Below are positions 17,177 to 25,457 of a stretch of DNA of 64,000 nt, one piece after another. The position numbers were made by a program, and so were the translations under genes. Every line of letters begins with the position of its first letter. Position 1 is the stretch's first letter. The stretch is from Bacteroidota bacterium (GTDB lineage: Bacteria > Bacteroidota > Bacteroidia > Chitinophagales > BACL12): contig JADJIS010000003.1 in the NCBI GenBank assembly GCA_016706865.1, positions 372,001 to 436,000 of the forward strand, written 5' to 3'. The notes beneath the pieces are model-generated. The model was given only the letters and a program-made list of their open reading frames with translations, did not search any database and was not told where the DNA came from.

Positions 17177-18505
17177 AACTTTGTATTCTTTCCAGCGCCC
17201 ACTCTTCAAATATTTCCAGCACAACCAGGCCAAAACAAGCCAATAAACTATTTCACTTGTCCATGCCACGGTAAGATTTACATTAAGTACTTTTATCAAT
17301 ATCACCACATAAACCATATACACGATGAGAGTAATAAAAACGAGTAATAAAGAATATCTTGTAGCTCCTGTGCCTGTAACCGCCCTGAAAAGTATGCTCG
17401 AAACCGCCATTATTATCAAACAAACTCCAACAATTCTAACAGGGTTGGTTGCGAGTTGGATAATAGTATCGTCATTCGTAAATATCTGAATGAACCCCTG
17501 AGGATAGATCATAATAAATAAGAAGAAGAGCACGGAGAATCCGAGAGCAACTATTATTACTTTCCTCAACAAAACAAATATTTCATCCTGACGCCCCTGA
17601 CCAATAAGATTACTTATCAGACTATTGGTGGCATTTGCAATTCCCCAGGTAGTAATTCCCAAAACCATATATACTTCCTTAGCAACATTGGAAGCAGCAA
17701 GTGAAGCAGGTCCCATTTTTTCTATCATAAGAAAAAAGATAACCCAGGTTCCGGTGGAGAGTATATGTTGTAAAACAACAGGCCCGGATAAATTAAGTCC
17801 CGCTTTAACCAATGGCCAGTCAAATCGTGAGAACTTGAACAACCCGAATTGTTTTCTGAATTTGGAAAATATCAGGTAGAAAAAATTCAATCCGCAAGCA
17901 GCAGTGGATGATATTAATGATGCCAAACCTGCACCCGCTATTCCCATTTCCGGAAATCCCATTTTGCCAAAAACAAGGTTATAATTAAAGAACACATTCA
18001 CCACTAACATTAGAATTGCACTGTAGGTAATTATCTGATTATTGCCGATGCTGGTATAAAATCCCAAAATAGTAAAGGCGAATACTGCAAAAAAGATCTC
18101 AAAGTTCCTGTAATGAAGATAGGTCATCCCCGCCTCATAAACTGCCTGAGAACTGAACATCGGTTTAAGAATTATAGGAACCAAAAATTCTAAGAACAGA
18201 TAAAGCAGTATCGCGACACCCATTAAAAATATGAGGTTATTATTGAATATTCTCCCAATGGATTCCGGATTATTTTCACCTGCCCTTCGCGCTATAATGA
18301 TCTGAAAACCAACGGATAAGCCGTATGGAATCATTGTTAAGGTGATATAGATCAAGGCAGCAACACCTGCTGCCGCAAGCTCCGTTTCACCCACCCTTCC
18401 CATAAACGCAACGCCGATCAAACTGATCAGATTATTGAACAAACTGCTTATCATAAGCGGCAAGCTCAACATGATGATTTGTTTATATGACAGGTTTATT
18501 TGCAA
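17174..18505 (-). CDS. MATE family multidrug/cation antiporter
   Basis: The 443-aa polytopic protein has twelve predicted helices in two homologous halves. The N-terminus carries ALPLMISSLFNNL-like and VAFMGRVGETELAAAGVAA, and the second half carries VLQHILSTGTWVIFFLMIEK with ASLAASNVAKEVY. These are hallmarks of MatE proteins, which export drugs or metabolites in exchange for Na+ or H+. The start is TTG at 18505, six bases after a TAGATTTA box; an internal ATG at residue 12 would cut into helix 1. It stands alone on the minus strand. Confidence 0.88.
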   Translation of the reverse strand: MQINLSYKQIIMLSLPLMISSLFNNLISLIGVAFMGRVGETELAAAGVAALIYITLTMIPYGLSVGFQIIIARRAGENNPESIGRIFNNNLIFLMGVAILLYLFLEFLVPIILKPMFSSQAVYEAGMTYLHYRNFEIFFAVFAFTILGFYTSIGNNQIITYSAILMLVVNVFFNYNLVFGKMGFPEMGIAGAGLASLISSTAACGLNFFYLIFSKFRKQFGLFKFSRFDWPLVKAGLNLSGPVVLQHILSTGTWVIFFLMIEKMGPASLAASNVAKEVYMVLGITTWGIANATNSLISNLIGQGRQDEIFVLLRKVIIVALGFSVLFFLFIMIYPQGFIQIFTNDDTIIQLATNPVRIVGVCLIIMAVSSILFRAVTGTGATRYSLLLVFITLIVYMVYVVILIKVLNVNLTVAWTSEIVYWLVLAWLCWKYLKSGRWKEYKV

Positions 18506-18560
18506 TGGCTGTAAATCTAAATATGTTAAAATAATTCAACTGTAAAGATGGTATAAAAAA

Positions 18561-18622
18561 AATGAAGGAATGAAGGAAAGAAAGAATGAAAGAATGAAAG
18601 AATGAAAGAATGAAGGAATGAA
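18561..18622. repeat. Octamer repeat (GAATGAAA)n
   Basis: About six to seven units of GAATGAAA/GAATGAAG lie in tandem upstream of the MATE gene and directly before the AACTCAG array. Confidence 0.8.
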
Positions 18623-18623
18623 G

Positions 18624-18714
18624 TCCGAACTCAAAACCCTGAACTCAGAACTCAGAATCCCGAACTCAGAACTCAGAACCCCGAACTCAGAACCCAGAAC
18701 CCAGAACCCCGAAC
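18624..18714 (+). repeat. AACTCAG heptamer array 1
   Basis: There are ~13 seven-base units, a mixture of AACTCAG, AACCCAG and AACCCCG, on the plus strand. The array sits beyond the terminator of the downstream minus-strand gene. Confidence 0.9.
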
Positions 18715-18744
18715 AAAAAAACCCTCCGTTTCCGGAAGGGTTTT
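18715..18744 (-). terminator. Rho-independent terminator of the GEVED/T9SS gene
   Basis: On the minus strand AACCCTTCCGG pairs with the complementary CGGAGGGTT arm and is followed by seven T. It lies 24 bp after the stop of the gene at 18768. Confidence 0.85.
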
Positions 18745-18767
18745 CTGTTCATACTGGCTGATCGATA

Positions 18768-21047
18768 TTACTGTTTAATGAATTTTGCGTTTTTGGTCTC
18801 TCCTTTTTCGTTTGTGGAGATCATATAATAAATGCCGGAAGGGAATTCACTTATGTTCAACTGAATCACCTCACTGCTAACGATCATGTTTTTCATTAAC
18901 TGGCCGTTTATGTCATAACATGTTAATGTATTAACACCTTCAAATTCGGTAAGGTTCACGTTAATTAGATCCTTAGCCGGGTTTGGATAAACCTCTATTT
19001 TTGAGGTGGTTGAGTTATTTAACTGCGACTGTTTACCGGGTAATATGGTAACTGTGTAATCTTCCACTTCGCCCTTTGCAAATGTTTCGCAAGAGCTTGC
19101 ATAACCGCCGCGTTTCATGGATACACGCATCATGGTGTTTCCTATAACAGCGCTTATTGGAACGGTGAAGGAGTGCGACTCCCAACCAATCTGATCAGAA
19201 TTATAAGAAACGATATTTTCACCGGCATCCGTAAAATCAGCATCTCCGTTAAAATCGATCCAAACATTCCAGTATTCGAAATGTGGCAGACCTGTCATTG
19301 CAGCGCTCAAAGTAAAAGAATAAGTAGTACCCTGAACCATGGAAACCGACAAATAGGTAAAATCAGAATACCCTCCCGTACTTTCAATGGTGCTGTTTAA
19401 CAGGTCAGATACATAAACAAGATCTATCCAATCTCCTGTGGCATTTACACCTGCAGAAGTGCAATAGGTTGTGCCTAAAGTAGTAAAGGTAGAAGTTGTA
19501 GAATAACCTGTTGGACCACTATTGCAAACTGCCTCCACATGATATTCATACGTAGTTCCTGATATCAAACCACTGAGTGAAATATTGGTCTGGTCGGTAG
19601 TAAGACTGCTCCAGATTGGTGAAGTTGTAGTCTTATATTGTACATGATATAAGTATGCGTTTGTTACTGGTAACCAGCTTATTATGCTTTCAGTTTCAGT
19701 GATTCCCGAAACAGTTATTCCCGTTGGAACCGAGCAAGGATCAGCGCCGGTATTATCAAGAAAATGATAGGTAAGCGAGTTGATATCCACAAGAACAAAT
19801 GGATTACCTCTGCTGTCGATGTTTATGCGTCTTCCACTTTGATATTCATTGATGGTATCTTGCGCATATGTCCAGACAAGGGTTCCGTTGGATTTGTATT
19901 TAACGGTAACAAATTGTCTTGCTCCGAGATTAAATCCTCCCGGAAAAGGTCCACCAATTCCGGTTACAAAAATGTCCCCATCGGTATCAATTGCCATATG
20001 TCCGGGAATTTCATCATTACCTGTATGTTCATCATATCTTTTCGACCAGGATAAAACGCCGTTCAAAGTTACTTTCAGTGTAAGCCAATCCACATATCCG
20101 CTAATTCCGGTTTGCGTTCCGTAAGCGAGGACTACCATTTTATTATCGGGTGCAAGTTCCATTCTGGAAGGAATTTCCGCTCCTCCAAAATCGAAAAGTT
20201 GATGCCACATAAATGTACCGTTCGATTTGTATTTAAAGATAGAAAGATCAGATGCATAACCCGGCGTGCTCGACGTAAGTAAATAAACTTTTCCGGTATT
20301 ATCTATCATTGCATCAGTGCCCCCAATGCCTGCTTCTGTTTTGGTCCATTTACTGTTTCCGTTCACATCCAATACCCAGATAACCGCATTCGCCAACCAA
20401 TAATTGGTATGTCCGGCTACTGCCAGTCTGCTGCCATTTAGGCGAATTCTGGAAACAAAATGATAAGGAAACCCTGAAATATTTTTTGTGCTTACCCATT
20501 CAATTACTCCTTCCGGGTTCACTTTAATTACATTGAAACCAGTTGTAGGATATCCCGACACATTTCCCGCACTCGCAATAAAAACATTATCTGCAGGATC
20601 TGCTACTGAACTTACATTTGTGCGAAACAAACTGTTATTCCACGGACTGAAATCACCTTCGATAATATTTTCCCACAACATAGTTCCTGAAGCGTCATAT
20701 TTAATTGCCAATAATGCATTTGCAGCTCTTCCTTCTGTTGGAGAGGTGTAACGGTAACCAACTAAAGTAACATTACCCAGACTATCCGCATGTACCTGCG
20801 TAGGGTATACATAATTGAATATAATGGGAGTTGTATAATGGTTCTCCCATTGTAAATTTCCGAATTTGTCAAATTTTCTAGCGTAAATGGAGCCATCCCA
20901 ACTTGCAACAAAAACATTGTCGTTTTTATCTATGGTTGATGTTGCTCCTGTTCCGGTTCCGTCGCGTATCCAATCAATGGATTCATCGGCAAATAATGCT
21001 GAGGTTAAAAAGATGCTGATGAGGAGAGTACTTAATGATCTTGTCAT
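18768..21047 (-). CDS. Secreted beta-propeller / FnIII / GEVED protein with T9SS domain
   Basis: A signal peptide (ends LFADES) is followed by ~430 residues of SBBP/PQQ-like propeller repeats (YARKFDKFGNLQWENHY, LAIKYDASGTMLWENII, LTLKVTLNGVLSWSKRYDE, FVTVKYKSNGTLVWTY). A fibronectin type III domain follows (PTGITVSGITETESIISWLP; SGTTYEYHVEAVCNSG). Next is a GEVED domain, recognised by YWNVWIDFNGDADFTDAGE and KGEVEDYTVTI. The C-terminus is a type A sorting domain (IEVYPNPAKDLINVNL, SGIYYMISTNEKGE). It is a surface or secreted protein of unknown ligand, followed by a strong terminator. Confidence 0.85.
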   Translation of the reverse strand: MTRSLSTLLISIFLTSALFADESIDWIRDGTGTGATSTIDKNDNVFVASWDGSIYARKFDKFGNLQWENHYTTPIIFNYVYPTQVHADSLGNVTLVGYRYTSPTEGRAANALLAIKYDASGTMLWENIIEGDFSPWNNSLFRTNVSSVADPADNVFIASAGNVSGYPTTGFNVIKVNPEGVIEWVSTKNISGFPYHFVSRIRLNGSRLAVAGHTNYWLANAVIWVLDVNGNSKWTKTEAGIGGTDAMIDNTGKVYLLTSSTPGYASDLSIFKYKSNGTFMWHQLFDFGGAEIPSRMELAPDNKMVVLAYGTQTGISGYVDWLTLKVTLNGVLSWSKRYDEHTGNDEIPGHMAIDTDGDIFVTGIGGPFPGGFNLGARQFVTVKYKSNGTLVWTYAQDTINEYQSGRRINIDSRGNPFVLVDINSLTYHFLDNTGADPCSVPTGITVSGITETESIISWLPVTNAYLYHVQYKTTTSPIWSSLTTDQTNISLSGLISGTTYEYHVEAVCNSGPTGYSTTSTFTTLGTTYCTSAGVNATGDWIDLVYVSDLLNSTIESTGGYSDFTYLSVSMVQGTTYSFTLSAAMTGLPHFEYWNVWIDFNGDADFTDAGENIVSYNSDQIGWESHSFTVPISAVIGNTMMRVSMKRGGYASSCETFAKGEVEDYTVTILPGKQSQLNNSTTSKIEVYPNPAKDLINVNLTEFEGVNTLTCYDINGQLMKNMIVSSEVIQLNISEFPSGIYYMISTNEKGETKNAKFIKQ

Positions 21048-21493
21048 AGTTTATTTTTTTTTATGATACAAAAGTAGGGTTGTGGATCGCCCCTAAACAA
21101 TGACATTAAATGTGCCTTTCCGATGGAAAAAGAGGAAAAATGAATATAAATTCAGGTAAAATATGAAGTAGTTAAGAAGTATTCAAGTGATAATCAATGT
21201 ATTATCAACCTATCTGGAAACAAATAACCAAAATTTAAGCACTTCACAAAAAGGTGACTTTCGTCAATTTTAACAATAGTTAAATATTAAGGAAGATTAA
21301 TATAAGTCATTTTGTTTCACATACGAATATTTTATTCCACACTAAGAGTCGCAGTCGCAGTAGCAGTTGGCAGTTAGTAAACCGGGAGATTGTTCCTACG
21401 AATTAAACGTTTTCAGCCCTTCAACCCCTTCAACTCCTCCTAACCCTGAAAACCTTTTATGTGAACAGTTGAGTAGTCTATAGTGAGTGAGCC
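21048..21493. other. Gene-free spacer with short repeats
   Basis: The first ~280 bases are plain AT-rich upstream region of the GEVED gene. At 21347-21378 there is a hexamer-like run (GTCGCAGTCGCAGTAGCAG). At 21415-21456 a C-rich stretch (CCCTTCAACCCCTTCAAC, then CCTAACCCTGAAAACC) precedes the heptamer array. A similar CCCTGAAAACCCTGCTAACC precedes the array at 50788. Confidence 0.5.
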
Positions 21494-21577
21494 CAACCCA
21501 GAACTCAGAACTCAGAACCCAGAACTCAGAACCCAGAACTCAGAACTCAGAACTCAGAACCCAGAACCCAGAACTCA
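21494..21577 (+). repeat. AACTCAG heptamer array 2, ending in the hemB stop codon
   Basis: There are ~12 units of AACTCAG/AACCCAG. The last unit's TCA (21575-21577) is the TGA stop of hemB on the other strand. Confidence 0.9.
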
Positions 21578-22543
21578 CACCCATTTCTTCTCCAAAATAT
21601 CCTTCGCATGATACGTAATAATAATATCAGCCCCGGCTCTTGAAAATGCGTGCATATTTTCCATTACGATCCGCTGTTCGTCTATCCAACCTTTTAAAGC
21701 CGCAGCTTTTACCATCGAATATTCGCCGGAAACATTGTAACATGCAAGTGGAAGGAGGGTATTTTCTTTTACCATTTTAATAACATCCAAATAAGCCAGA
21801 GCGGGTTTTACCATTAAGATATCAGCACCTTCATCAGCATCCATTAAGGCTTCTTTTAGCGATTCACGTGTATTTCTGAAATCCATCTGATAAGTTTTTC
21901 TATCGCCAAAAGATGGGGCGGAATCAGCAGCTTCACGGAAAGGGCCGTAGTAACCGGAAGCATATTTTACAGAATAACTCATGATCGCGGTATTGGAAAA
22001 GCCGCCTTCATCGAGTTTTTGGCGGATGGCACCAACACGACCGTCCATCATATCGCTCGGGGCCACAATATCAGCGCCGGCTTCGGCGTGCATGAGAGCC
22101 ATTTTAGCCAGTATATCCACACTTTCGTCATTGGCAATTTCGTGACCGTGAATGATGCCGCAATGCCCGTGATCGGTGTATGCACACATGCACACATCGG
22201 TGGTGATCATTACATCGTTGCCAAAATCGGCACGCATTGTGCGTACGGCATTTGCCACGGCGTTCGTAAAATCGAAGGAAGATGAGCCTTCAGGATCCTT
22301 ATCTTCCCCAACTCCAAAAAGCAGAAATTTATTGATACCAACTTTCAGACATGATTCAATTTCTTTGCTTAGAGTATCCGTTGAAAAGTGATAAACACCC
22401 GGCATGGCGCCAATTTCGTGTTTTATGTTCTTTCCTTTCATCACAAAAAGAGGGTAAATGAACATATTTTTGTTAAGTTGGGTCTCAGCCACCATTTCGC
22501 GTAAAATTTCAGTTTTGCGCAATCTTCTCGGACGAATAAACAT
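21575..22543 (-). CDS. hemB: Delta-aminolevulinic acid dehydratase (porphobilinogen synthase)
   Basis: HemB condenses two 5-aminolevulinate molecules to porphobilinogen. The active-site lysines are in IMSYSVKYASGYYGPFR and DILMVKPALAYLDV. The zinc-site cysteines are all present in DVCMCAYTDHGHCG, so this is the zinc-dependent type. I chose the ATG at 22543 (MFIRPRRLRKTEILREM); an upstream TTG would add eight residues that overlap the promoter box. The length of 322 aa is normal. Its stop codon is supplied by the adjoining heptamer array. The downstream enzymes HemC and HemD are fused at the start of the window. Confidence 0.96.
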   Translation of the reverse strand: MFIRPRRLRKTEILREMVAETQLNKNMFIYPLFVMKGKNIKHEIGAMPGVYHFSTDTLSKEIESCLKVGINKFLLFGVGEDKDPEGSSSFDFTNAVANAVRTMRADFGNDVMITTDVCMCAYTDHGHCGIIHGHEIANDESVDILAKMALMHAEAGADIVAPSDMMDGRVGAIRQKLDEGGFSNTAIMSYSVKYASGYYGPFREAADSAPSFGDRKTYQMDFRNTRESLKEALMDADEGADILMVKPALAYLDVIKMVKENTLLPLACYNVSGEYSMVKAAALKGWIDEQRIVMENMHAFSRAGADIIITYHAKDILEKKWV

Positions 22544-22564
22544 AAAACAAGGTATTTTAGGCTG

Positions 22565-22572
22565 CAAAGTTA
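22565..22572 (-). promoter_or_regulatory. -7 promoter box TAACTTTG, hemB
   Basis: TAACTTTG on the minus strand matches TAnnTTTG and lies 21 bp before the hemB ATG at 22543. Confidence 0.5.
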
Positions 22573-22629
22573 CTACTACATGACTGATTTAGAGGTCACT
22601 TGAAAAAAACAGCTATTTTTACGCCCCAT

Positions 22630-23472
22630 ATGTATAATTACATAGACAAAGATTTCAATAAGGATTTTACTAAACATTGTTCGCTGTTGTTTCAGTTGGA
22701 GGAACAACAATATTCTTTTGCCATTTATGAAAAGCGCAGCGGACAGTTGCAGGTGCTGAAAACAGTGCAATTGAACGCAGCTTCTCCATTGGAAATGCTC
22801 AATAAACTGAAAATTTCTGTCACCAGTGAGGATGTTTTACAGGTGCCCTTTCACGAAGTGAAGGTTGGAATTTGCTGTACGCCCTTTACATTAATACCTC
22901 GTGTAATTTTTGAGGAGGATAAAAAACGCAATTATCTGGAACTCACTGCAACGCTTGCAAATGAAGATGTTGTTTTGGTGAATAATATCAATAAGTTATT
23001 TATTAAAAATGTTTTTTCCATTTCCTCGGAAGAATTAAATTATATAGACGAAGTTTTTCCAACGCCTAAAATAATGCATATAGGCACATCTATTTTAGAA
23101 AATGCCGTTCGCAACAAGGAGGATTTTTATGATCAACAATTGATACTGGATATTAAACCCGGCGTTATTCATATTTTATATTTCGAAAAAAAGGAATTCA
23201 AATTCATGAATCAGTTTCGGTTTGTGAACAAGGAAGATTTTTTATATTATGTATTATTGGTTTCTGATCAATATAATATCGACCGCGAAAATTGTGATCT
23301 GAAATTATCGGGTGAAATTATGCCTGATTCTCTTTTATTTGGTGAGTTGTGGAAATTTTTCAAAACGATCTCCTTTGTTCCTTTAAACGAAAATATAGTT
23401 TTGCCGAAGGAATTACAGGAAAAACCTTTTTATTACTACAACAGTCTGATGAGCCTCGACCTATGCGAATAA
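22630..23472 (+). CDS. DUF3822 family protein
   Basis: The product is ~280 aa and resembles the Bacteroidota family DUF3822, which is nearly always encoded immediately upstream of rsmD. Recognisable segments include KHCSLLFQLEEQQYSFAIYE near the N-terminus and LILDIKPGVIHILYFEKKEF in the middle, which look like the strands of an actin-like ATPase fold. I know of no assigned function. I chose the ATG at 22630; the frame is open from a TTG at 22600, but a TATTTTTA promoter-like box at 22614-22621 favours the ATG. Its last codons overlap the rsmD start by 10 bp, indicating coupled translation. Confidence 0.7.
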   Translation: MYNYIDKDFNKDFTKHCSLLFQLEEQQYSFAIYEKRSGQLQVLKTVQLNAASPLEMLNKLKISVTSEDVLQVPFHEVKVGICCTPFTLIPRVIFEEDKKRNYLELTATLANEDVVLVNNINKLFIKNVFSISSEELNYIDEVFPTPKIMHIGTSILENAVRNKEDFYDQQLILDIKPGVIHILYFEKKEFKFMNQFRFVNKEDFLYYVLLVSDQYNIDRENCDLKLSGEIMPDSLLFGELWKFFKTISFVPLNENIVLPKELQEKPFYYYNSLMSLDLCE

Positions 23473-24065
23473 ACACCGGAAAATTTAAAGGTCGCCGCTT
23501 TAATCCGCCCAACAATTTACCTGCAAGACCAACCACTGATTTTGCAAAGGAAGGATTATTTAACATCCTTACCAATAATTTTGCTTTGGATGAAGTAAGT
23601 TTTCTCGATCTTTTTTCTGGCACCGGAAGTATTAGTTTCGAAATGGCATCGCGTGGATGTGAAGATATAGTTAGCGTAGAATTAGATAAACGCAGCATCG
23701 ATTTCATAAAAAAGATGTCGGATGATCTGGAGATGAACATTAATATTCTGCGCATGGATGTTTTTGAATATATACGCTCCACTAAAAAGAAATTCGATAT
23801 CATATTTGCTGGTCCGCCCTATCCATTGGAAAACATTCCCGCATTACCTGAAGAAGTTTTTGAAATGCAATTATTAAATCCCGGCGGCTGGTTCATTCTC
23901 GAAACAAATCAAAAATACACCTTTGATGACCATCCGAATTTTTTGCGGAAGCGGAATTATGGGACGACGTTTTTTCACATTTTTGAAATGGGGACACGGG
24001 ACACAGGAGACATCGGAACGGTGGAAGAAAAGGGGAACGCGGATGACGCTGATTTGGCGGATTAA
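23463..24065 (+). CDS. rsmD: 16S rRNA (guanine966-N2)-methyltransferase
   Basis: RsmD methylates G966 of 16S rRNA using SAM. The N-terminus MRINTGKFKGRRFNPP and PARPTTDFAKEGLFNIL is family-typical. Motif I is VSFLDLFSGTGSISFEMASRG, and motif II is DIVSVELDKRS. Motif IV, usually (D/N)PPY, reads AGPPYPL. The start at 23463 was chosen by this N-terminus rather than an earlier in-frame ATG at 23349. The family normally ends near FFHIFE. Here ~20 more residues (from MGTRDTGD to DDADLAD) are encoded by GGGACAC-type heptamers and a dispersed repeat, so this tail is probably not functional sequence. Confidence 0.9.
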   Translation: MRINTGKFKGRRFNPPNNLPARPTTDFAKEGLFNILTNNFALDEVSFLDLFSGTGSISFEMASRGCEDIVSVELDKRSIDFIKKMSDDLEMNINILRMDVFEYIRSTKKKFDIIFAGPPYPLENIPALPEEVFEMQLLNPGGWFILETNQKYTFDDHPNFLRKRNYGTTFFHIFEMGTRDTGDIGTVEEKGNADDADLAD

Positions 24066-24355
24066 AAAGTATAAAAATTCTATAATAAATAAGGATAAGT
24101 TTTGATTAACATGGGGAGTTTGCAATTTACGAAAAGTACAGTCCTGAAAGGACGACCCATTTTGTAACAACGGACTTTAGTCCGTGCGAAATACAAAAAA
24201 GGGAATCCGCCAGTGGCCGGACAGGCGCGGATGACGCTGATTTGGCGAATTTAAAAAGGTAAAAATAGAGGACACTGGAATCGGGATACGGGACACGAGA
24301 AAACAAACGGTGGGATTTAGTAAAATTTACGCCTAAAAGTGTCCCCACAGTGTCA
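23987..24355. repeat. Mosaic of dispersed repeats after rsmD
   Basis: There is a GGGACAC heptamer run at 23992-24011. A 23-bp direct repeat starting CGCGGATGACGCTGATTTGG occurs at 24038 and 24226. A hairpin ACGGACTTTAGTCCGT lies near 24170. CCGCCAGTGGCCGGACAGGC (24207) has a near-copy at 50716. A CGGGACACGAGAAAACAAAC stretch (~24293) has a near-copy at ~44112. No ORF of its own is credible here. Confidence 0.7.
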
Positions 24356-24845
24356 ACTCACACAAATAAAAAATCAATTATACCCGTGAGGGACTCTGTG
24401 AGTTCGGAGATTTATGTCCCAATTCCGCCAGAGTCCCACATTAAAAATAACATAACATTAAATGATTTATTTACTGTGTAGACTCTGGCGGGCCAGTCGT
24501 ATAAAATTACATCCAAGACGCCCCCACATAGTCTACTCACACCTATAAAAAATCAATTATACCCGTGAGGGACTTTGTGGATTCGGAGGATAATCCAATT
24601 CCGCCAGAGTCCCACATGAAAAATACTGTAACATTAAATGATTTAATTTCTGTGTAGACTTTGGCGGGGCAGTCGTATATAATTACATCCAAGACGCCCC
24701 CACATAGTCTACTCACACCTATAAAAAATCAATTATACCCGTGAGGGACTTTGTGGATTCGGAGGATAATCCAATTCCGCCAGAGTCCCACATGAAAAAT
24801 ACTGTAACATCAAATGATTTATTTTCTGTGTAGACTCTGGCGGGG
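24356..24845. repeat. Three tandem ~177-bp structured repeat units
   Basis: Units start with ACTCACAC at 24356, 24535 and 24711 (periods 179 and 176); the third is truncated. Each unit contains a central CCGCCAGAGTCCCAC (from 24425, 24601 and 24777). Its right half (AGAGTCCC) pairs with an upstream GGGACTCT or GGGACTTT (24390, 24569, 24745). Its left half (CCGCCAGAGTC) pairs with a downstream GACTCTGGCGG or GACTTTGGCGG (24481, 24657, 24833). The two hairpins share AGAGTC and so exclude each other. AGTCTAC and GTAGACT form a further outer inverted repeat, clearest in units 2 and 3. I see no ORF and no transposase. Confidence 0.85.
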
Positions 24846-24917
24846 CAAAATCTACATGAAATGGGCCACCTGAAAACAATCACAACACAAAAATTTCGCT
24901 AGAAATTTAAACTCCTT

Positions 24918-24945
24918 GTCCTCCGTAGCTTTAGCGAAGGAGGAC
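24918..24945. repeat. Hairpin upstream of coaD
   Basis: GTCCTCC (24918-24924) pairs with GGAGGAC (24939-24945) around a loop that reads GTAGCTTTAGCGAA. It is followed by three CTCCTTT heptamers (to ~24975). No T-run follows, so it is not a standard terminator. Confidence 0.6.
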
Positions 24946-24980
24946 TACTCCTTTCTCCTTTCTCCTTTTTCCTTTTTCAT

Positions 24981-24988
24981 TACCTTTA
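24981..24988 (+). promoter_or_regulatory. -7-like box TACCTTTA, coaD
   Basis: TACCTTTA differs from TAnnTTTG only in the last base and ends 4 nt before the coaD ATG. Related TAnnTTTA boxes precede the DUF3822, DUF1599, MATE and stress-protein genes. Confidence 0.35.
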
Positions 24989-24992
24989 CCCC

Positions 24993-25457
24993 ATGTCCAA
25001 AATAGCTGTCTTTCCGGGGTCATTTGATCCGATAACCTTGGGTCATGTGAATATTATTGAACGTGCCATGCCATTGTTTGATAAGATCATAATTGCAATA
25101 GGGGTTAATTCGCAGAAATCAGGGTATTTTACCTTGGAGCAGCGGATGAATTGGCTGCAGGAAATTTATGGCTCGACAGGGAATGTAGTTATTGAAAGTT
25201 ATGAGGGATTAACGGTTGATTTTTGTAAAAGACAGGAATCAAAATACATCCTGCGCGGTTTGAGAGGGGTGTCGGACTATGAATACGAAAGGGTAATTGC
25301 ACAGACCAATAAAACCATGTATCCGGAAGTTGAAACTGTATTTATTTTGAGTGCTCCCGAATTCTCACATATCAGCTCAACAATAGTCAGAGAAGTGCTG
25401 CGTCATAAAGGAGATATCAGTAAATTAGTACCAATGGTAGTTAACCGTGGTGCATAG
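24993..25457 (+). CDS. coaD: Phosphopantetheine adenylyltransferase
   Basis: CoaD transfers AMP to 4'-phosphopantetheine, the step before CoaE. The N-terminal AVFPGSFDPITLGHVNIIER contains the nucleotidyltransferase (T/H)xGH motif, and the C-terminal HISSTIVREVL is the ISSTxxR ATP motif. LRGLRGVSDYEYERVIAQTN matches the family's substrate loop. The length of 154 aa is normal. It follows the 0.9-kb repeat island and converges on the Nudix gene with a 17-bp overlap. Confidence 0.97.
   Translation: MSKIAVFPGSFDPITLGHVNIIERAMPLFDKIIIAIGVNSQKSGYFTLEQRMNWLQEIYGSTGNVVIESYEGLTVDFCKRQESKYILRGLRGVSDYEYERVIAQTNKTMYPEVETVFILSAPEFSHISSTIVREVLRHKGDISKLVPMVVNRGA

Noticed and set aside
22019..22285. Plus-strand ORF opposite hemB
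   Set aside because: Shadow frame of a strongly conserved enzyme gene.
23349..23462. Longer RsmD N-terminus from 23349
   Set aside because: It is the shifted reading of the end of the DUF3822 gene; the family N-terminus starts at 23463.
24356..24845. Possible insertion sequence
   Set aside because: Inverted repeats are present but no transposase ORF in any frame; kept as a structured repeat only.
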